Part shown: positions 55,489-64,000 of the stretch, piece by piece
Layout: each line of letters opens with the position of its first letter
Position numbering within the stretch: the stretch's first letter is position 1
Source of the DNA: Bacteroidales bacterium
GTDB lineage: Bacteria; Bacteroidota; Bacteroidia; Bacteroidales; UBA932
Length of the DNA stretch: 64,000 bases
Assembly (NCBI GenBank): GCA_022508605.1
Contig: JAFLUX010000004.1
Span: 1-64,000, forward strand
Direction of reading: 5' to 3'
The notes under the pieces: generated by a model
What the model was told of the DNA's origin: nothing
The model's database searches: none
The model's input: the letters and a program-made list of their open reading frames with translations, nothing else
Position numbers and translations under genes: made by a program

Positions 55489-56871
55489 ATGCGCTGCATT
55501 TTGAAAGAAGGCTCCCTTAACCGCGAGATACTGCGGCTGTCACTGCCGAGCATACTGGCAAATATCACCGTGCCCGTGGTGGGCATGGTGGACACCTCCT
55601 TGGCCGGGCACCTTTCCTCGCCGGGCGGCGGCTCCGCGGTGTTCATCAGCGGAATTTCCGTGGGGGCCATGCTCCTCAATCTGCTGTACTGGAATTTCTT
55701 TTTCCTGCGCACGGGCACAGGCGGCCTCACCGCACAGGCCTACGGACGCGGGGACATGCGCGGGGCCGCCGCCATATTCGTGCGGGGCACGGGGCTGGCG
55801 CTGGTGTTTTCGCTTTTCATCTGGCTCCTGAGAAAGCCCCTGTCCTCGATGGGCATGCTGCTGGTGAGCGCCGGGCCGGAAGTGTGCGACCTCGCCCTGC
55901 GCTATTTCGGGCTCCGCATCTGGGCCGTTCCGGCAACCGTGTGCCTCATGGTGTTCCGGGGGTGGTTCGTGGGCATGCAGGATTCTGTCAGCTCCATGTG
56001 GACCGACTTGATAATAAATGTGGTGAACGTGGCTTCCTCGGTGCTGCTGACATTCGGCCTCGCCGGGTGGGAGGGGATAGGTTTCGACGGCATTGCGGCC
56101 GGAACCCTCGTAGCCCAGTATTCCGGACTCCTTTATGCCGTGCTGGTGTGCCGCATAAAGTACAGGGATGTGTTCGGCTCCCTGCGGGCCGAAGACGTGC
56201 GCTCGCTGCTGCGGGGCGAGGGGCTGCGTCCTTTCCTCCGGATGAACGGCAATCTGATGGGCCGCTCACTGTGCTTTACGGCCATTTACATGGGATATAC
56301 CATCATCGCGTCGGCCTTCGGAGACGTGCTGCTGGCCTGTTCGTCGATAATGATGCAGCTGCTGATGGTGTTCTCCTATTTCACCGACGGCTTCGCGTAT
56401 GCCGGGGAAGCCATGAGCGGGCGTTTCATCGGAGCGGGGGATGAAGCCATGCTTCGCCGGACTGTGCGCTTAGTATTCTGCTGGAGCATGAGCATAGCCG
56501 TGCTGTTCGTCGGGGTCTATGCGGCCGCAGGCATGCCGCTGGTGCGCCTCCTGACCTCCGACCCCGATGTCGTGGACACCTGCCGCCGCTTCCTGCCGTG
56601 GCTGCTGGTCATGCCTCCGATAGGCTGCGCGGCATTCACCTGGGACGGCATATATCTCGGGGCCACGGCCTCGCGCAGCCTGTTCCAGTCCATGGCCCTT
56701 GCCTTGACCGGGTTCTTCGCATTCTGGTTCGGATTCAAGTATCTGGCCGGGGCGCCCGCTGCCGGCGATGTCCTCCTGCACATGCTGCTTGCCGCCTATT
56801 TCGTGCATCTTGCCGCACGCACGGTGTGGCTTACGCTGCGCTACAGAAAGGAAGTGCTGGTCAGAAAGTGA
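55489..56871 (+). CDS. MATE family efflux transporter
   Basis: EILRLSLPSILANITVPVVGMVDTSLAGHL; 12-TM pattern. Confidence 0.94.
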   Translation: MRCILKEGSLNREILRLSLPSILANITVPVVGMVDTSLAGHLSSPGGGSAVFISGISVGAMLLNLLYWNFFFLRTGTGGLTAQAYGRGDMRGAAAIFVRGTGLALVFSLFIWLLRKPLSSMGMLLVSAGPEVCDLALRYFGLRIWAVPATVCLMVFRGWFVGMQDSVSSMWTDLIINVVNVASSVLLTFGLAGWEGIGFDGIAAGTLVAQYSGLLYAVLVCRIKYRDVFGSLRAEDVRSLLRGEGLRPFLRMNGNLMGRSLCFTAIYMGYTIIASAFGDVLLACSSIMMQLLMVFSYFTDGFAYAGEAMSGRFIGAGDEAMLRRTVRLVFCWSMSIAVLFVGVYAAAGMPLVRLLTSDPDVVDTCRRFLPWLLVMPPIGCAAFTWDGIYLGATASRSLFQSMALALTGFFAFWFGFKYLAGAPAAGDVLLHMLLAAYFVHLAARTVWLTLRYRKEVLVRK

Positions 56872-57538
56872 GAATGGCCGCAGCCAGCGCGAGGTCTTCG
56901 GGCGTCGTTATCTTTATGTTGAATTTCTCCCCATCGGTTATGCCGACGGGAATCCCTGCCCTGGACGCTACGGATGCGTCGTCCGTGAAAGCCGTGTCGT
57001 AGGGCTGGCGGTATGCTTCTTTCAGCTTCTCCGACCAGAACATCTGCGGGGTTTGCACCATCACGAGGCGGCTCCTGTCGGGGTCGGGGAGTTGCGGGTC
57101 GGTGCTTCGCAGCGTGTCTGTCACCGGCAGGGCGGGTATGAGCGCGGGACAGTCCCGCATCATGGAAAGCATGCGTTCCACAAGAGCTGTGCTGAACAGC
57201 GGGCGCACCCCGTCATGCACTGCCACGACGGCTCCGTCCGGAACCCTGGCAAGCGCGTTCTGCACCGAGTGGAAGCGCGTCAGGCCGCCGTGCACTATGA
57301 TTTGGGAGAATGCCGCGCTGAAGCACAAGTCCCGCCAGTGCTGTTCGTATGCGGACGGCAGCACCGTTATCACCTTTGCCTCCGGTGCCGCGTCGAGGAA
57401 GCGCTCTATCGTCCGCCTCAGCACGGGTACTCCGTTCAGTTCCAGGAATTGTTTCGGAATGCTGCCGCCCATCCGAGTGCCGCTGCCGCCGGCGACGAAC
57501 ACTGCATATACGGGTCTTTTCAGATTTTTGGAGTCCAC
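56861..57538 (-). CDS. ispD: 2-C-methyl-D-erythritol 4-phosphate cytidylyltransferase
   Basis: VYAVFVAGGSGTRMGGSIPKQFLELNGVPVLRRTIERFL; VAVHDGVRPLFS. Confidence 0.95.
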   Translation of the reverse strand: MDSKNLKRPVYAVFVAGGSGTRMGGSIPKQFLELNGVPVLRRTIERFLDAAPEAKVITVLPSAYEQHWRDLCFSAAFSQIIVHGGLTRFHSVQNALARVPDGAVVAVHDGVRPLFSTALVERMLSMMRDCPALIPALPVTDTLRSTDPQLPDPDRSRLVMVQTPQMFWSEKLKEAYRQPYDTAFTDDASVASRAGIPVGITDGEKFNIKITTPEDLALAAAILTF

Positions 57539-57607
57539 ACAACAAAATTAATGGAAATATTTGGAAATTTGATTAATTTTGTGGAGTATCCGTATAAGTA
57601 CGAAATT

Positions 57608-58633
57608 ATGGCATTTTCATTCCTAAACCAAGAACTGGCCATAGACCTGGGCACCGCCAATACCGTCATCTATCAGAATGACAAGATAGTGCTGGACGAG
57701 CCGAGCATCGTGGCCATAGACAATAATACAGGCAAGTGCATAGCCATAGGCCGTAAGGCGAAGCTGATGCACGAACGCAACAATCCGGGCATACGCACCA
57801 TACGCCCCCTGCGCGACGGTGTGATTGCGGACTTCAATGCGGCGGAGATGATGATTCGCGGATTCATACGCCAGGTGAACAACCGCCGCCGCACCCATCT
57901 TTTCAACCCCAACCTCAAAGTGGTCGTGGGCATCCCTTCCGGGTCTACGGAAGTTGAAATCAGGGCCGTGCGCGACTCCACGGAGCACGCCGGCGGACGC
58001 GACGTGTATCTGATTTTCGAACCCATGGCATCGGCGCTCGGCATGGGACTCGACGTGCAGGCTCCCATGGGCAACATGGTCGTGGACATAGGCGGCGGCA
58101 CCACTGAAATCGCCGTGATTTCGCTGGGCGGCCTCGTGGTGCAGGAGAGCATACGCACCGCCGGCGACGTGTTCACTGCCGACATACAGCAGTACCTCCG
58201 CCAGCAGCACAACATCAAGGTGGGAGAAATTACGGCGGAAAAGATAAAGATTGCGGTCGGAGCCGTGATTCCGGACCTCGACGAGGAGCCGGAGCCGTTC
58301 ATCGTGCGCGGACCCAACCTCATGACGGCGCATCCTGTGGAGGCTACCATCACCCATCAGGAAATAGCCCACTGCCTCGACAAGTCCATAGCGAAGATAG
58401 AGACCTCGATACTCCACGTGCTCGAGGGCACGCCCCCCGAACTCTATTCCGACATAGTGGAGAACGGCATATGGCTCGCCGGCGGCGGGGCACAGCTGCG
58501 CGGTCTTGCCAAGCGTCTCACCGACAAGGTGAATATACAGTTCCACGTATGCGAAGATCCTCTGCACGCGGTGGCAAGAGGCTCCTGCGATGCACTGAAA
58601 AATACCGACCGTTACTCTTTCCTGATGCGCTGA
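57608..58633 (+). CDS. mreB: Rod shape-determining protein MreB
   Basis: FLNQELAIDLGTANTVIYQNDKIVLDEPSIVA; start at 57608 inside longer ORF. Confidence 0.98.
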   Translation: MAFSFLNQELAIDLGTANTVIYQNDKIVLDEPSIVAIDNNTGKCIAIGRKAKLMHERNNPGIRTIRPLRDGVIADFNAAEMMIRGFIRQVNNRRRTHLFNPNLKVVVGIPSGSTEVEIRAVRDSTEHAGGRDVYLIFEPMASALGMGLDVQAPMGNMVVDIGGGTTEIAVISLGGLVVQESIRTAGDVFTADIQQYLRQQHNIKVGEITAEKIKIAVGAVIPDLDEEPEPFIVRGPNLMTAHPVEATITHQEIAHCLDKSIAKIETSILHVLEGTPPELYSDIVENGIWLAGGGAQLRGLAKRLTDKVNIQFHVCEDPLHAVARGSCDALKNTDRYSFLMR

Positions 58634-58663
58634 GAAGCCGGTAATCGTTAGAGCAGCTTCCAC

Positions 58664-59482
58664 ATGGCACAGAAGGGGAGGTTCTTCAGCGGCCTTTTCA
58701 CCGCGGCAGTCTTCATTTCGCTGGAGATTGCCGCGGTGTCGGCGCTGAAGAGTTCGTCCGTGCTGCAGGATATATGGATAAACCGTTTCTCGCACAATGT
58801 GATGGCCTTTTCCTGGGGCAGCATAAACAATGTCCGGGGATATTTCGGCTTGCGCGAACAGAACGAGATACTGGCGGGACGCAACTATGAACTTTTCAAG
58901 GAGCTGCAGCATTACAAGGAACTGGAAAAGGAGTCGCAGGCGATGGCGAAACTCGACTCGGCGGGGCTGCCCTCGCGCTTCAACTACATTCCTGCCGAAA
59001 TCACGGCCATGGGCACCAACAGCCGCCACAACTACATCATACTGAACAAGGGTAGCGAACACGGGGTAAAGCCCCTCAGCGCCATAATCACGCCGAACGG
59101 CGTGGTGGGCATGATATATTCGGTGGACAGGCGTTATTCCTACGGACTTTCGCTGCTGAACGACAAAATCAGCGTGAGCGTGCGCATAGGCAGGGAGGGC
59201 ATAGTGGCCCCGATGAACTGGGACGGGGGCGACTTCGACCGCGCCATACTCAAGAACATCCCCCTGCACCTCGAGGTTCCGGAGGGCGATACCGTGCTGA
59301 CGAGCGGTCTTTCGGCCGTGTACCCGGCCGATATTCCAGTGGGCGTGACCACCGGCTCCCGCCTTGTGGACGGGGCCGTCAATATAGTGGATGTCAAGTT
59401 GTTCGTGGATTTTTCGGCGCTGCGCTACGTGATTATTGCGGAAAACCCTGACAGAGCGGCCATAGAGGAGATGAGCGAATGA
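58664..59482 (+). CDS. mreC: Rod shape-determining protein MreC
   Basis: FNYIPAEITAMGTNSRHNYIILNKGSEHGVKPLSAIITPNGVVGMI; between mreB and mreD. Confidence 0.95.
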   Translation: MAQKGRFFSGLFTAAVFISLEIAAVSALKSSSVLQDIWINRFSHNVMAFSWGSINNVRGYFGLREQNEILAGRNYELFKELQHYKELEKESQAMAKLDSAGLPSRFNYIPAEITAMGTNSRHNYIILNKGSEHGVKPLSAIITPNGVVGMIYSVDRRYSYGLSLLNDKISVSVRIGREGIVAPMNWDGGDFDRAILKNIPLHLEVPEGDTVLTSGLSAVYPADIPVGVTTGSRLVDGAVNIVDVKLFVDFSALRYVIIAENPDRAAIEEMSE

Positions 59483-59982
59483 GCAAATACCGTTTCATAG
59501 TTTTCAGCCTCATATTCATAGTCGTGCAGATTTTCATCTGCAACTATTTCCCGTTTTCCAGGTACGTGCTGATTTCCATCCTTCCGGCGCTGCTGCTCAT
59601 GCTGCCGCTGGAGTATGGCAGCAACGTGTCCATGCTCATAGCTTTCGCCGCCGGATTCGCCGTGGACTTTTTCTCCACGGGCATGCTCGGCATCACGTCG
59701 GCCTCCCTCGTTCCTGCCGCGCTGCTGCGCCAGCCGCTGATAAGTTTCGTCTTCGGAGACGAAATAAGCTCTCGCGCCGAGCGCATCATTCCGGGGCGCA
59801 TCGGCCTGCCGAAGATGTCGCTTGCCATGCTCCTGCTCTGCGCCGTGTTTTTTCTGTGCTACGTGTGGATGGATGCGGCAGATACCTCAGGATTTTGGAG
59901 CGGCGCCCTCCGTTTCGCGCTTTCCGTGGCGGCGAGCGCTCCGCTGTGCGTGCTTGTTGCCGGAATCTTAAGACCGGAATGA
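59479..59982 (+). CDS. mreD: Rod shape-determining protein MreD
   Basis: Small multi-TM protein between mreC and PBP2. Confidence 0.88.
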   Translation: MSKYRFIVFSLIFIVVQIFICNYFPFSRYVLISILPALLLMLPLEYGSNVSMLIAFAAGFAVDFFSTGMLGITSASLVPAALLRQPLISFVFGDEISSRAERIIPGRIGLPKMSLAMLLLCAVFFLCYVWMDAADTSGFWSGALRFALSVAASAPLCVLVAGILRPE

Positions 59983-59983
59983 C

Positions 59984-61813
59984 ATGGAAATCGACAATCG
60001 CTCCACAAAACTCCTGATAGGTTTCGCCGTGGCCCTGCTCATATTGCTCGGTAGGCTGTTTTATGTGCAGATAATAGACGTGGGCTACAAGGTGGACGCG
60101 GACAACAACTCCATGACCCGCGAGATGATATATCCTCCGCGCGGGGTCATTTACGACCGCAACGGACTCCTGCTTGTCGGAAACCGGGTGTGCTACGATA
60201 TCATGGTGACTCCGAGGGAGGTGACGGCATTCGACACCCTCGCCATGGCGCAGGCTCTCGACACGAGTGCGGATTTCATAAGGGAGAGGATGAAATATTA
60301 CCATGACTACCGCTCCCGAATAGGCTGGCAGACGCTGACTTTCCTCAAGCAGGTAAGCTCCGACAGCTACCTGCGTTTTGCGGAGGAACAGTTCCGTTAC
60401 CCTGGCTTCAAGGGGCGTGTGCGGACGGTGCGCGAGTATCCGTTCAATGCGGGCGGCAACCTGCTGGGGTACACCTCGGAGGTGAGCGCCGAATTTCTTG
60501 AGACGCACCCCGACTACAAGAGCGGCGACTATTACGGGCGCACCGGCCTGGAGGCGGCAAGAGAGCAGGATTTGAGGGGCCGTAAGGGATGGCACATATA
60601 TCAGCGCGACTCGAGGGGGCGGCAGAAAAATTCATACAGGGACGGAGAGTTCGATGTGGAGGCGGAACCGGGCAAGGACATATACACCACTATAGACGCC
60701 CGCCTGCAGCAGTACGGACAGCGCCTGATGAACGGCAAGAAAGGGAGCGTGGTGGCGATAGAGCCGTCTTCCGGGGAGATTCTGGCCATGGTGTCGAGCC
60801 CTGGCATAGACGTGGACGTGCTCGCGGAGTTCGGACGGCACTACCAGAAGCTGAGCTCCGACAAGAACAAGCCCCTTTACAACCGCGCTGTATCGGCGTC
60901 TTACCCTCCCGGCTCGGTGTTCAAGTTGGTGAACGGACTGATAGGGCTCGAGGACGGGGTGCTCAAGCCGTGGATGCAGTACCCCTGCTACAACGGGTAT
61001 GTCTATACTTCGAGCGGCCGCAAGCTCGGCTGCCATTCGCACCGCTCTCCGCTTAACCTGGAAGATGCGCTCATGATGTCCTGCAACGGCTATTTCTGCT
61101 ACGTGTTCAAGTCCATACTGGAAAATCCGGAATACAGGTCTACGGAGGAGGCTTACGACCACTGGCGGGAGATGGTGATGAGTTTCGGGTTCGGCCGCAA
61201 GCTCGGGAGCGATTTCCCCTCTGAACTCAGCGGAAACATTCCCTCGTCGGCATTCTATAACCGTTACTACAAGAAGGGGCGCTGGCGCTTTCCCACCATA
61301 GTGTCGCTGTCGATAGGCCAGGGGGAGATTCTCGCCACCCCCTTGCAGATAGCCAATCTGGCGGCGACCATAGCCAACCGAGGCCACTATTACATCCCGC
61401 ATGTGGTGAAGGCATCCGAAGGTGTGGAGATAGATCCGATATACTACGAGAAGCAGTATACGCTCGTGGACACCCTGCAGTTCCCGAAGGTGGTGCACGG
61501 CATGTGGAAAGCCGTGAATGCCATAGGGGAGGGCGGCACCGCGAACTCCGCCTATGTGCCCGGCCTGAATATATGCGGCAAGACGGGAACGGCCCAGAAC
61601 CCTCACGGAAAAGACAATTCCGTGTTCATCTGTTTCGCCCCGGCCGACGATCCTAAAATCGCAGTGGCCGTGTACATAGAGAATGCCGGATTCGGCGCGA
61701 GCTGGGCTTGCCCCATAGCCTCGCTTCTCGTCGAGCAGTATCTGAGGGGCGAGATATCGGAGGGCCGCAGGGATGTGGAGCACAGAGTCATGAATACCAG
61801 ATTGATACGCTGA
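59984..61813 (+). CDS. mrdA: Penicillin-binding protein 2
   Basis: MTREMIYPPRGVIYDRNGLLLVGNRVCYDI; ASYPPGSVFKLVNGL; CGKTGTAQNPHGKDNSVFICFAP. Confidence 0.96.
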   Translation: MEIDNRSTKLLIGFAVALLILLGRLFYVQIIDVGYKVDADNNSMTREMIYPPRGVIYDRNGLLLVGNRVCYDIMVTPREVTAFDTLAMAQALDTSADFIRERMKYYHDYRSRIGWQTLTFLKQVSSDSYLRFAEEQFRYPGFKGRVRTVREYPFNAGGNLLGYTSEVSAEFLETHPDYKSGDYYGRTGLEAAREQDLRGRKGWHIYQRDSRGRQKNSYRDGEFDVEAEPGKDIYTTIDARLQQYGQRLMNGKKGSVVAIEPSSGEILAMVSSPGIDVDVLAEFGRHYQKLSSDKNKPLYNRAVSASYPPGSVFKLVNGLIGLEDGVLKPWMQYPCYNGYVYTSSGRKLGCHSHRSPLNLEDALMMSCNGYFCYVFKSILENPEYRSTEEAYDHWREMVMSFGFGRKLGSDFPSELSGNIPSSAFYNRYYKKGRWRFPTIVSLSIGQGEILATPLQIANLAATIANRGHYYIPHVVKASEGVEIDPIYYEKQYTLVDTLQFPKVVHGMWKAVNAIGEGGTANSAYVPGLNICGKTGTAQNPHGKDNSVFICFAPADDPKIAVAVYIENAGFGASWACPIASLLVEQYLRGEISEGRRDVEHRVMNTRLIR

Positions 61814-61814
61814 T

Positions 61815-63107
61815 ATGCAGGAAGAAGTACTTGACAGAGGTCTGAGGAAGACGGTGGACTGGAGGCTGATAGCCGTTTACTTGCTGATAATGCTCTTCGG
61901 CTGGCTGAATATCTATGCGGCCGTGCGTTCCGGGGAGCCGTCCTCCATCTTCGACTGGTCTTTCAACTGCGGCAAGCAGGCGGTGTGGATAGGAAGCGCC
62001 GTGGTGCTGGCCGCGCTCGTGCTGTTCGTCGTGAATCCGTATTTCTGGGACAGTATATGCAAGCCCGCCTATGCCTTTGTGCTGGTGCTGCTGGTGCTGG
62101 TGATTTTCATAAGCAAGGATGTGAAAGGCTCCCATTCATGGTTCGAGTTCGGCCCGGTGAAGTTCCAGCCGGCGGAGGTGTCGAAGATTACGACCTCCCT
62201 CGTGCTGGCCTCGCTGCTCAGCCGTCCGAATTTCCGCATGGGCAACTGGAAGCATTTTCTGCTTGCGGCATCTTTGGTGCTCGTCCCCATGCTGGTCATC
62301 GTGGCGGAGAGCGAGACGGGCTCGGCGCTGGTATATGCCGGCTTCATATTCGTTTTCTACCGCGAGGGGATTTCCGGGTGGTGGCTCGCCCTGATAGGCA
62401 TGTCGGCGCTCATCTTTATCGTGACCCTGAAGGCAGGCTGGTGGCTCTCCCTCGTGCTGGTGCTGCTGGCCGGGGCGGCATATTTGGTGTACTACACCAG
62501 AAAGGCCAGCACGCTGCGGTATCGCCGCATGGTGATACGCAACGGCATCATAGGCATCATCGCAGGAGTGGCCATGATACTCGTCACCGACGTGTTCTTC
62601 CACTACGGCCTGAAGACCTATCAGCGGGAGCGCATAGAGGTGCTGCTCGGCATCAAGGAAGACCTTAAGGGCGTGGGATACAACGTGCACCAGTCGCTTA
62701 TCGCCATAGGCTCCGGCGGGCTGTTCGGCAAGGGATATCTGCAGGGTACGCAGACGACCTTCGGCTTCGTGCCGGAACAAAGCACGGACTTCATCTTCTG
62801 TACGGTCGGAGAAGAATGGGGCTTTGTCGGCAGCATGGCGGTGCTGCTGATGTACGGACTGCTGATATTCTGGATAATCCAGGATGCGGAGCGGGCCCGC
62901 AGCACCTCCACGCGGGTGTATGGCTACTGCGTGGCGTCATGCTTTTTCATGCACCTGGTGATAAACCTTGGCATGACCCTCGGCCTTATGCCTGTCATCG
63001 GCATACCCCTGCCGCTCTTCAGCTACGGGGGCTCGTCGCTCTGGGCCTTCACCGTGCTGCTGTTCATCTTCATCGCGCTGGACCGTCAGGAGAAGAAATA
63101 CTTTTGA
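61815..63107 (+). CDS. rodA: Rod shape-determining protein RodA (SEDS glycosyltransferase)
   Basis: SHSWFEFGPVKFQPAEVSKI; FVPEQSTDFIFCTVGEEWGFVGS; GIPLPLFSYGGSSL. Confidence 0.97.
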   Translation: MQEEVLDRGLRKTVDWRLIAVYLLIMLFGWLNIYAAVRSGEPSSIFDWSFNCGKQAVWIGSAVVLAALVLFVVNPYFWDSICKPAYAFVLVLLVLVIFISKDVKGSHSWFEFGPVKFQPAEVSKITTSLVLASLLSRPNFRMGNWKHFLLAASLVLVPMLVIVAESETGSALVYAGFIFVFYREGISGWWLALIGMSALIFIVTLKAGWWLSLVLVLLAGAAYLVYYTRKASTLRYRRMVIRNGIIGIIAGVAMILVTDVFFHYGLKTYQRERIEVLLGIKEDLKGVGYNVHQSLIAIGSGGLFGKGYLQGTQTTFGFVPEQSTDFIFCTVGEEWGFVGSMAVLLMYGLLIFWIIQDAERARSTSTRVYGYCVASCFFMHLVINLGMTLGLMPVIGIPLPLFSYGGSSLWAFTVLLFIFIALDRQEKKYF

Positions 63108-63206
63108 CGGGGGACGCCTTTTCTCATTGGCTTTTCCGCTGTCTGCCTCCTTTGACCCGTTCGCTTTTGCGGCGGCCCTCGGAGTTCCCGCAGACCTTTC
63201 CTCGCC

Positions 63207-63418
63207 TCCGTCTCCGCTTCTTCTGCCGTTTCTTTTCCGTTGCCTTTTGTCGTCTTGCTTTGCCGTCCTTTCTCCGTCGCTTTCTCTGCTGCCTTGCTTC
63301 TGCTCTCTCGTCTTTCTGCCCCGCCCCCTTTGCCTTTTCCGTTTTTGTGTCTCCGTCTCCGCTTCTTCTGCCGTCCCTTTTCCGTTGCCTTTTGCTGTTT
63401 TGCTTTGCCGTCCTCTTT
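63207..63418. repeat. Pyrimidine-rich imperfect direct repeat (two ~67-bp copies, 145-bp offset)
   Basis: 63207-63273 and 63352-63418 share tccgtctccgcttcttctgccgt..cttttccgttgccttttg....ttgctttgccgtcct. Confidence 0.85.
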
Positions 63419-63474
63419 TAGTCGTCTTTCACAGGGCGTTTCAGGAAAGAGGCAATCATTTCAAAAATAAAACG

Positions 63475-63482
63475 TATCTTTG
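63475..63482 (+). promoter_or_regulatory. -7 element TATCTTTG of the tRNA-Leu gene
   Basis: TATCTTTG 11 nt before the tRNA 5' end. Confidence 0.55.
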
Positions 63483-63493
63483 CACCCGCAAGG

Positions 63494-63578
63494 GCCTTGG
63501 TGGTGAAATGGTAGACACGAGGGACTTAAAATCCCTTGGCCCGAAACGGCCGTGCGGGTTCGATTCCCGCCCGAGGCA
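63494..63578 (+). tRNA. tRNA-Leu(TAA), CCA not encoded
   Basis: Acceptor GCCTTGG/CCGAGGC; anticodon arm GGGA-CTTAAAA-TCCC; T-arm GCGGG-TTCGATT-CCCGC; long variable arm. Confidence 0.95.
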
Positions 63579-63586
63579 CTAATTAG

Positions 63587-63621
63587 AAAACCAATCTATT
63601 GAGATTCAGTAGATTGGTTTT
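63587..63621 (+). terminator. Intrinsic terminator after tRNA-Leu
   Basis: AAAACCAATCTA/TAGATTGGTTTT then GCTTTT. Confidence 0.8.
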
Positions 63622-63694
63622 GCTTTTGAGTGATTTTTGTCTCAATAATTTTGAAAGTTGCCGCAATGGGACGAAAACTTCTGAAAAGAAAAAC

Positions 63695-63722
63695 GGCGTC
63701 CCGAAGAGACTTTCGGGGCGCC
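63695..63722 (-). terminator. Intrinsic terminator, minus strand
   Basis: GGCGtCCCGAA/TTCGGGGCGCC stem followed on minus by GTTTTTCTTTTC. Confidence 0.75.
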
Positions 63723-63785
63723 GCGGGTCAATAAATAAGAATGGCCGAGGCCAAACTCGACTGCAAAGATAATCAAATTTAACCA

Positions 63786-63819
63786 AAAGCCCCGGCCGCC
63801 TATCGGCAGCCAGGGCTTT
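63786..63819 (-). terminator. Intrinsic terminator of the edge CDS
   Basis: AAAGCCC/GGGCTTT stem with TTTTGGTT on the minus strand. Confidence 0.6.
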
Positions 63820-63849
63820 CTCTTTGCAACGGGCTTGCGCCCTGCGGAT

Positions 63850-64000
63850 TACGCTCCCGCGGTCCACTTGACTTCGGTCTGCATGGCCTGGGACTTCTCC
63901 CCGGTGCTGCCGTTGACGAAGTAGTAGCGGAAGAAGATCTTCGGGGCGGCAACCTTGCAGCGGAAGAGAATTCTCCGCAGGCCGCGGAGGCCTGCGAACG
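63850..64000 (-). CDS. C-terminal part of a hypothetical protein, runs off the window
   Basis: Open minus frame ending ...LRRILFRCKVAAPKIFFRYYFVNGSTGEKSQAMQTEVKWTAGA*, followed by a terminator; absent from the ORF track because its start lies outside. Confidence 0.65.

Noticed and set aside
57623-59269. 548-aa minus-strand ORF antisense to mreB/mreC
   Set aside because: Antisense shadow of highly conserved mreB codons; no recognisable domain.
62816-63582. ORFs through the C/T-rich tract and tRNA-Leu
   Set aside because: One overlaps rodA out of frame, the other reads through the tRNA; composition explained by the repeat tract.

Overview
High-GC chromosomal segment of a Bacteroidales bacterium, probably Alistipes/Rikenellaceae-like (inference from gene content, SusC/SusD proteins and TTTG-N19/20-TAnnTTTG promoters). 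Most of it is housekeeping or envelope DNA: mutS, uvrC, topA, trmB, galE, thyA-folA, acpP, msrA, ddl, prmC, ispD, PBP1A, the mreBCD-PBP2-rodA cell-shape operon and a tRNA-Leu(UAA). There are two accessory blocks. (1) A three-gene surface lipoprotein block at 11.0-15.8 kb has collagen-like, Ig-like and fimbrillin/FISUMP-like proteins. (2) A very long minus-strand run (38.0 to 15.8 kb) combines galE, surA-like, OstA-like, OPT transporter, pepT, an S1/P1 nuclease-SGNH fusion, a DUF5106 protein, thyA, folA, a metzincin protease, SusC, SusD, DUF4843 and PKD-like genes; I read part of it as a peptide-acquisition system. The most novel non-coding signal is a structured ~250-nt leader or ncRNA on the minus strand (about 1861-2110). 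It has a Bacteroidetes promoter at one end, an intrinsic terminator at the other, and a hairpin mutually exclusive with that terminator. No CRISPR array, prophage or insertion sequence was recognised.
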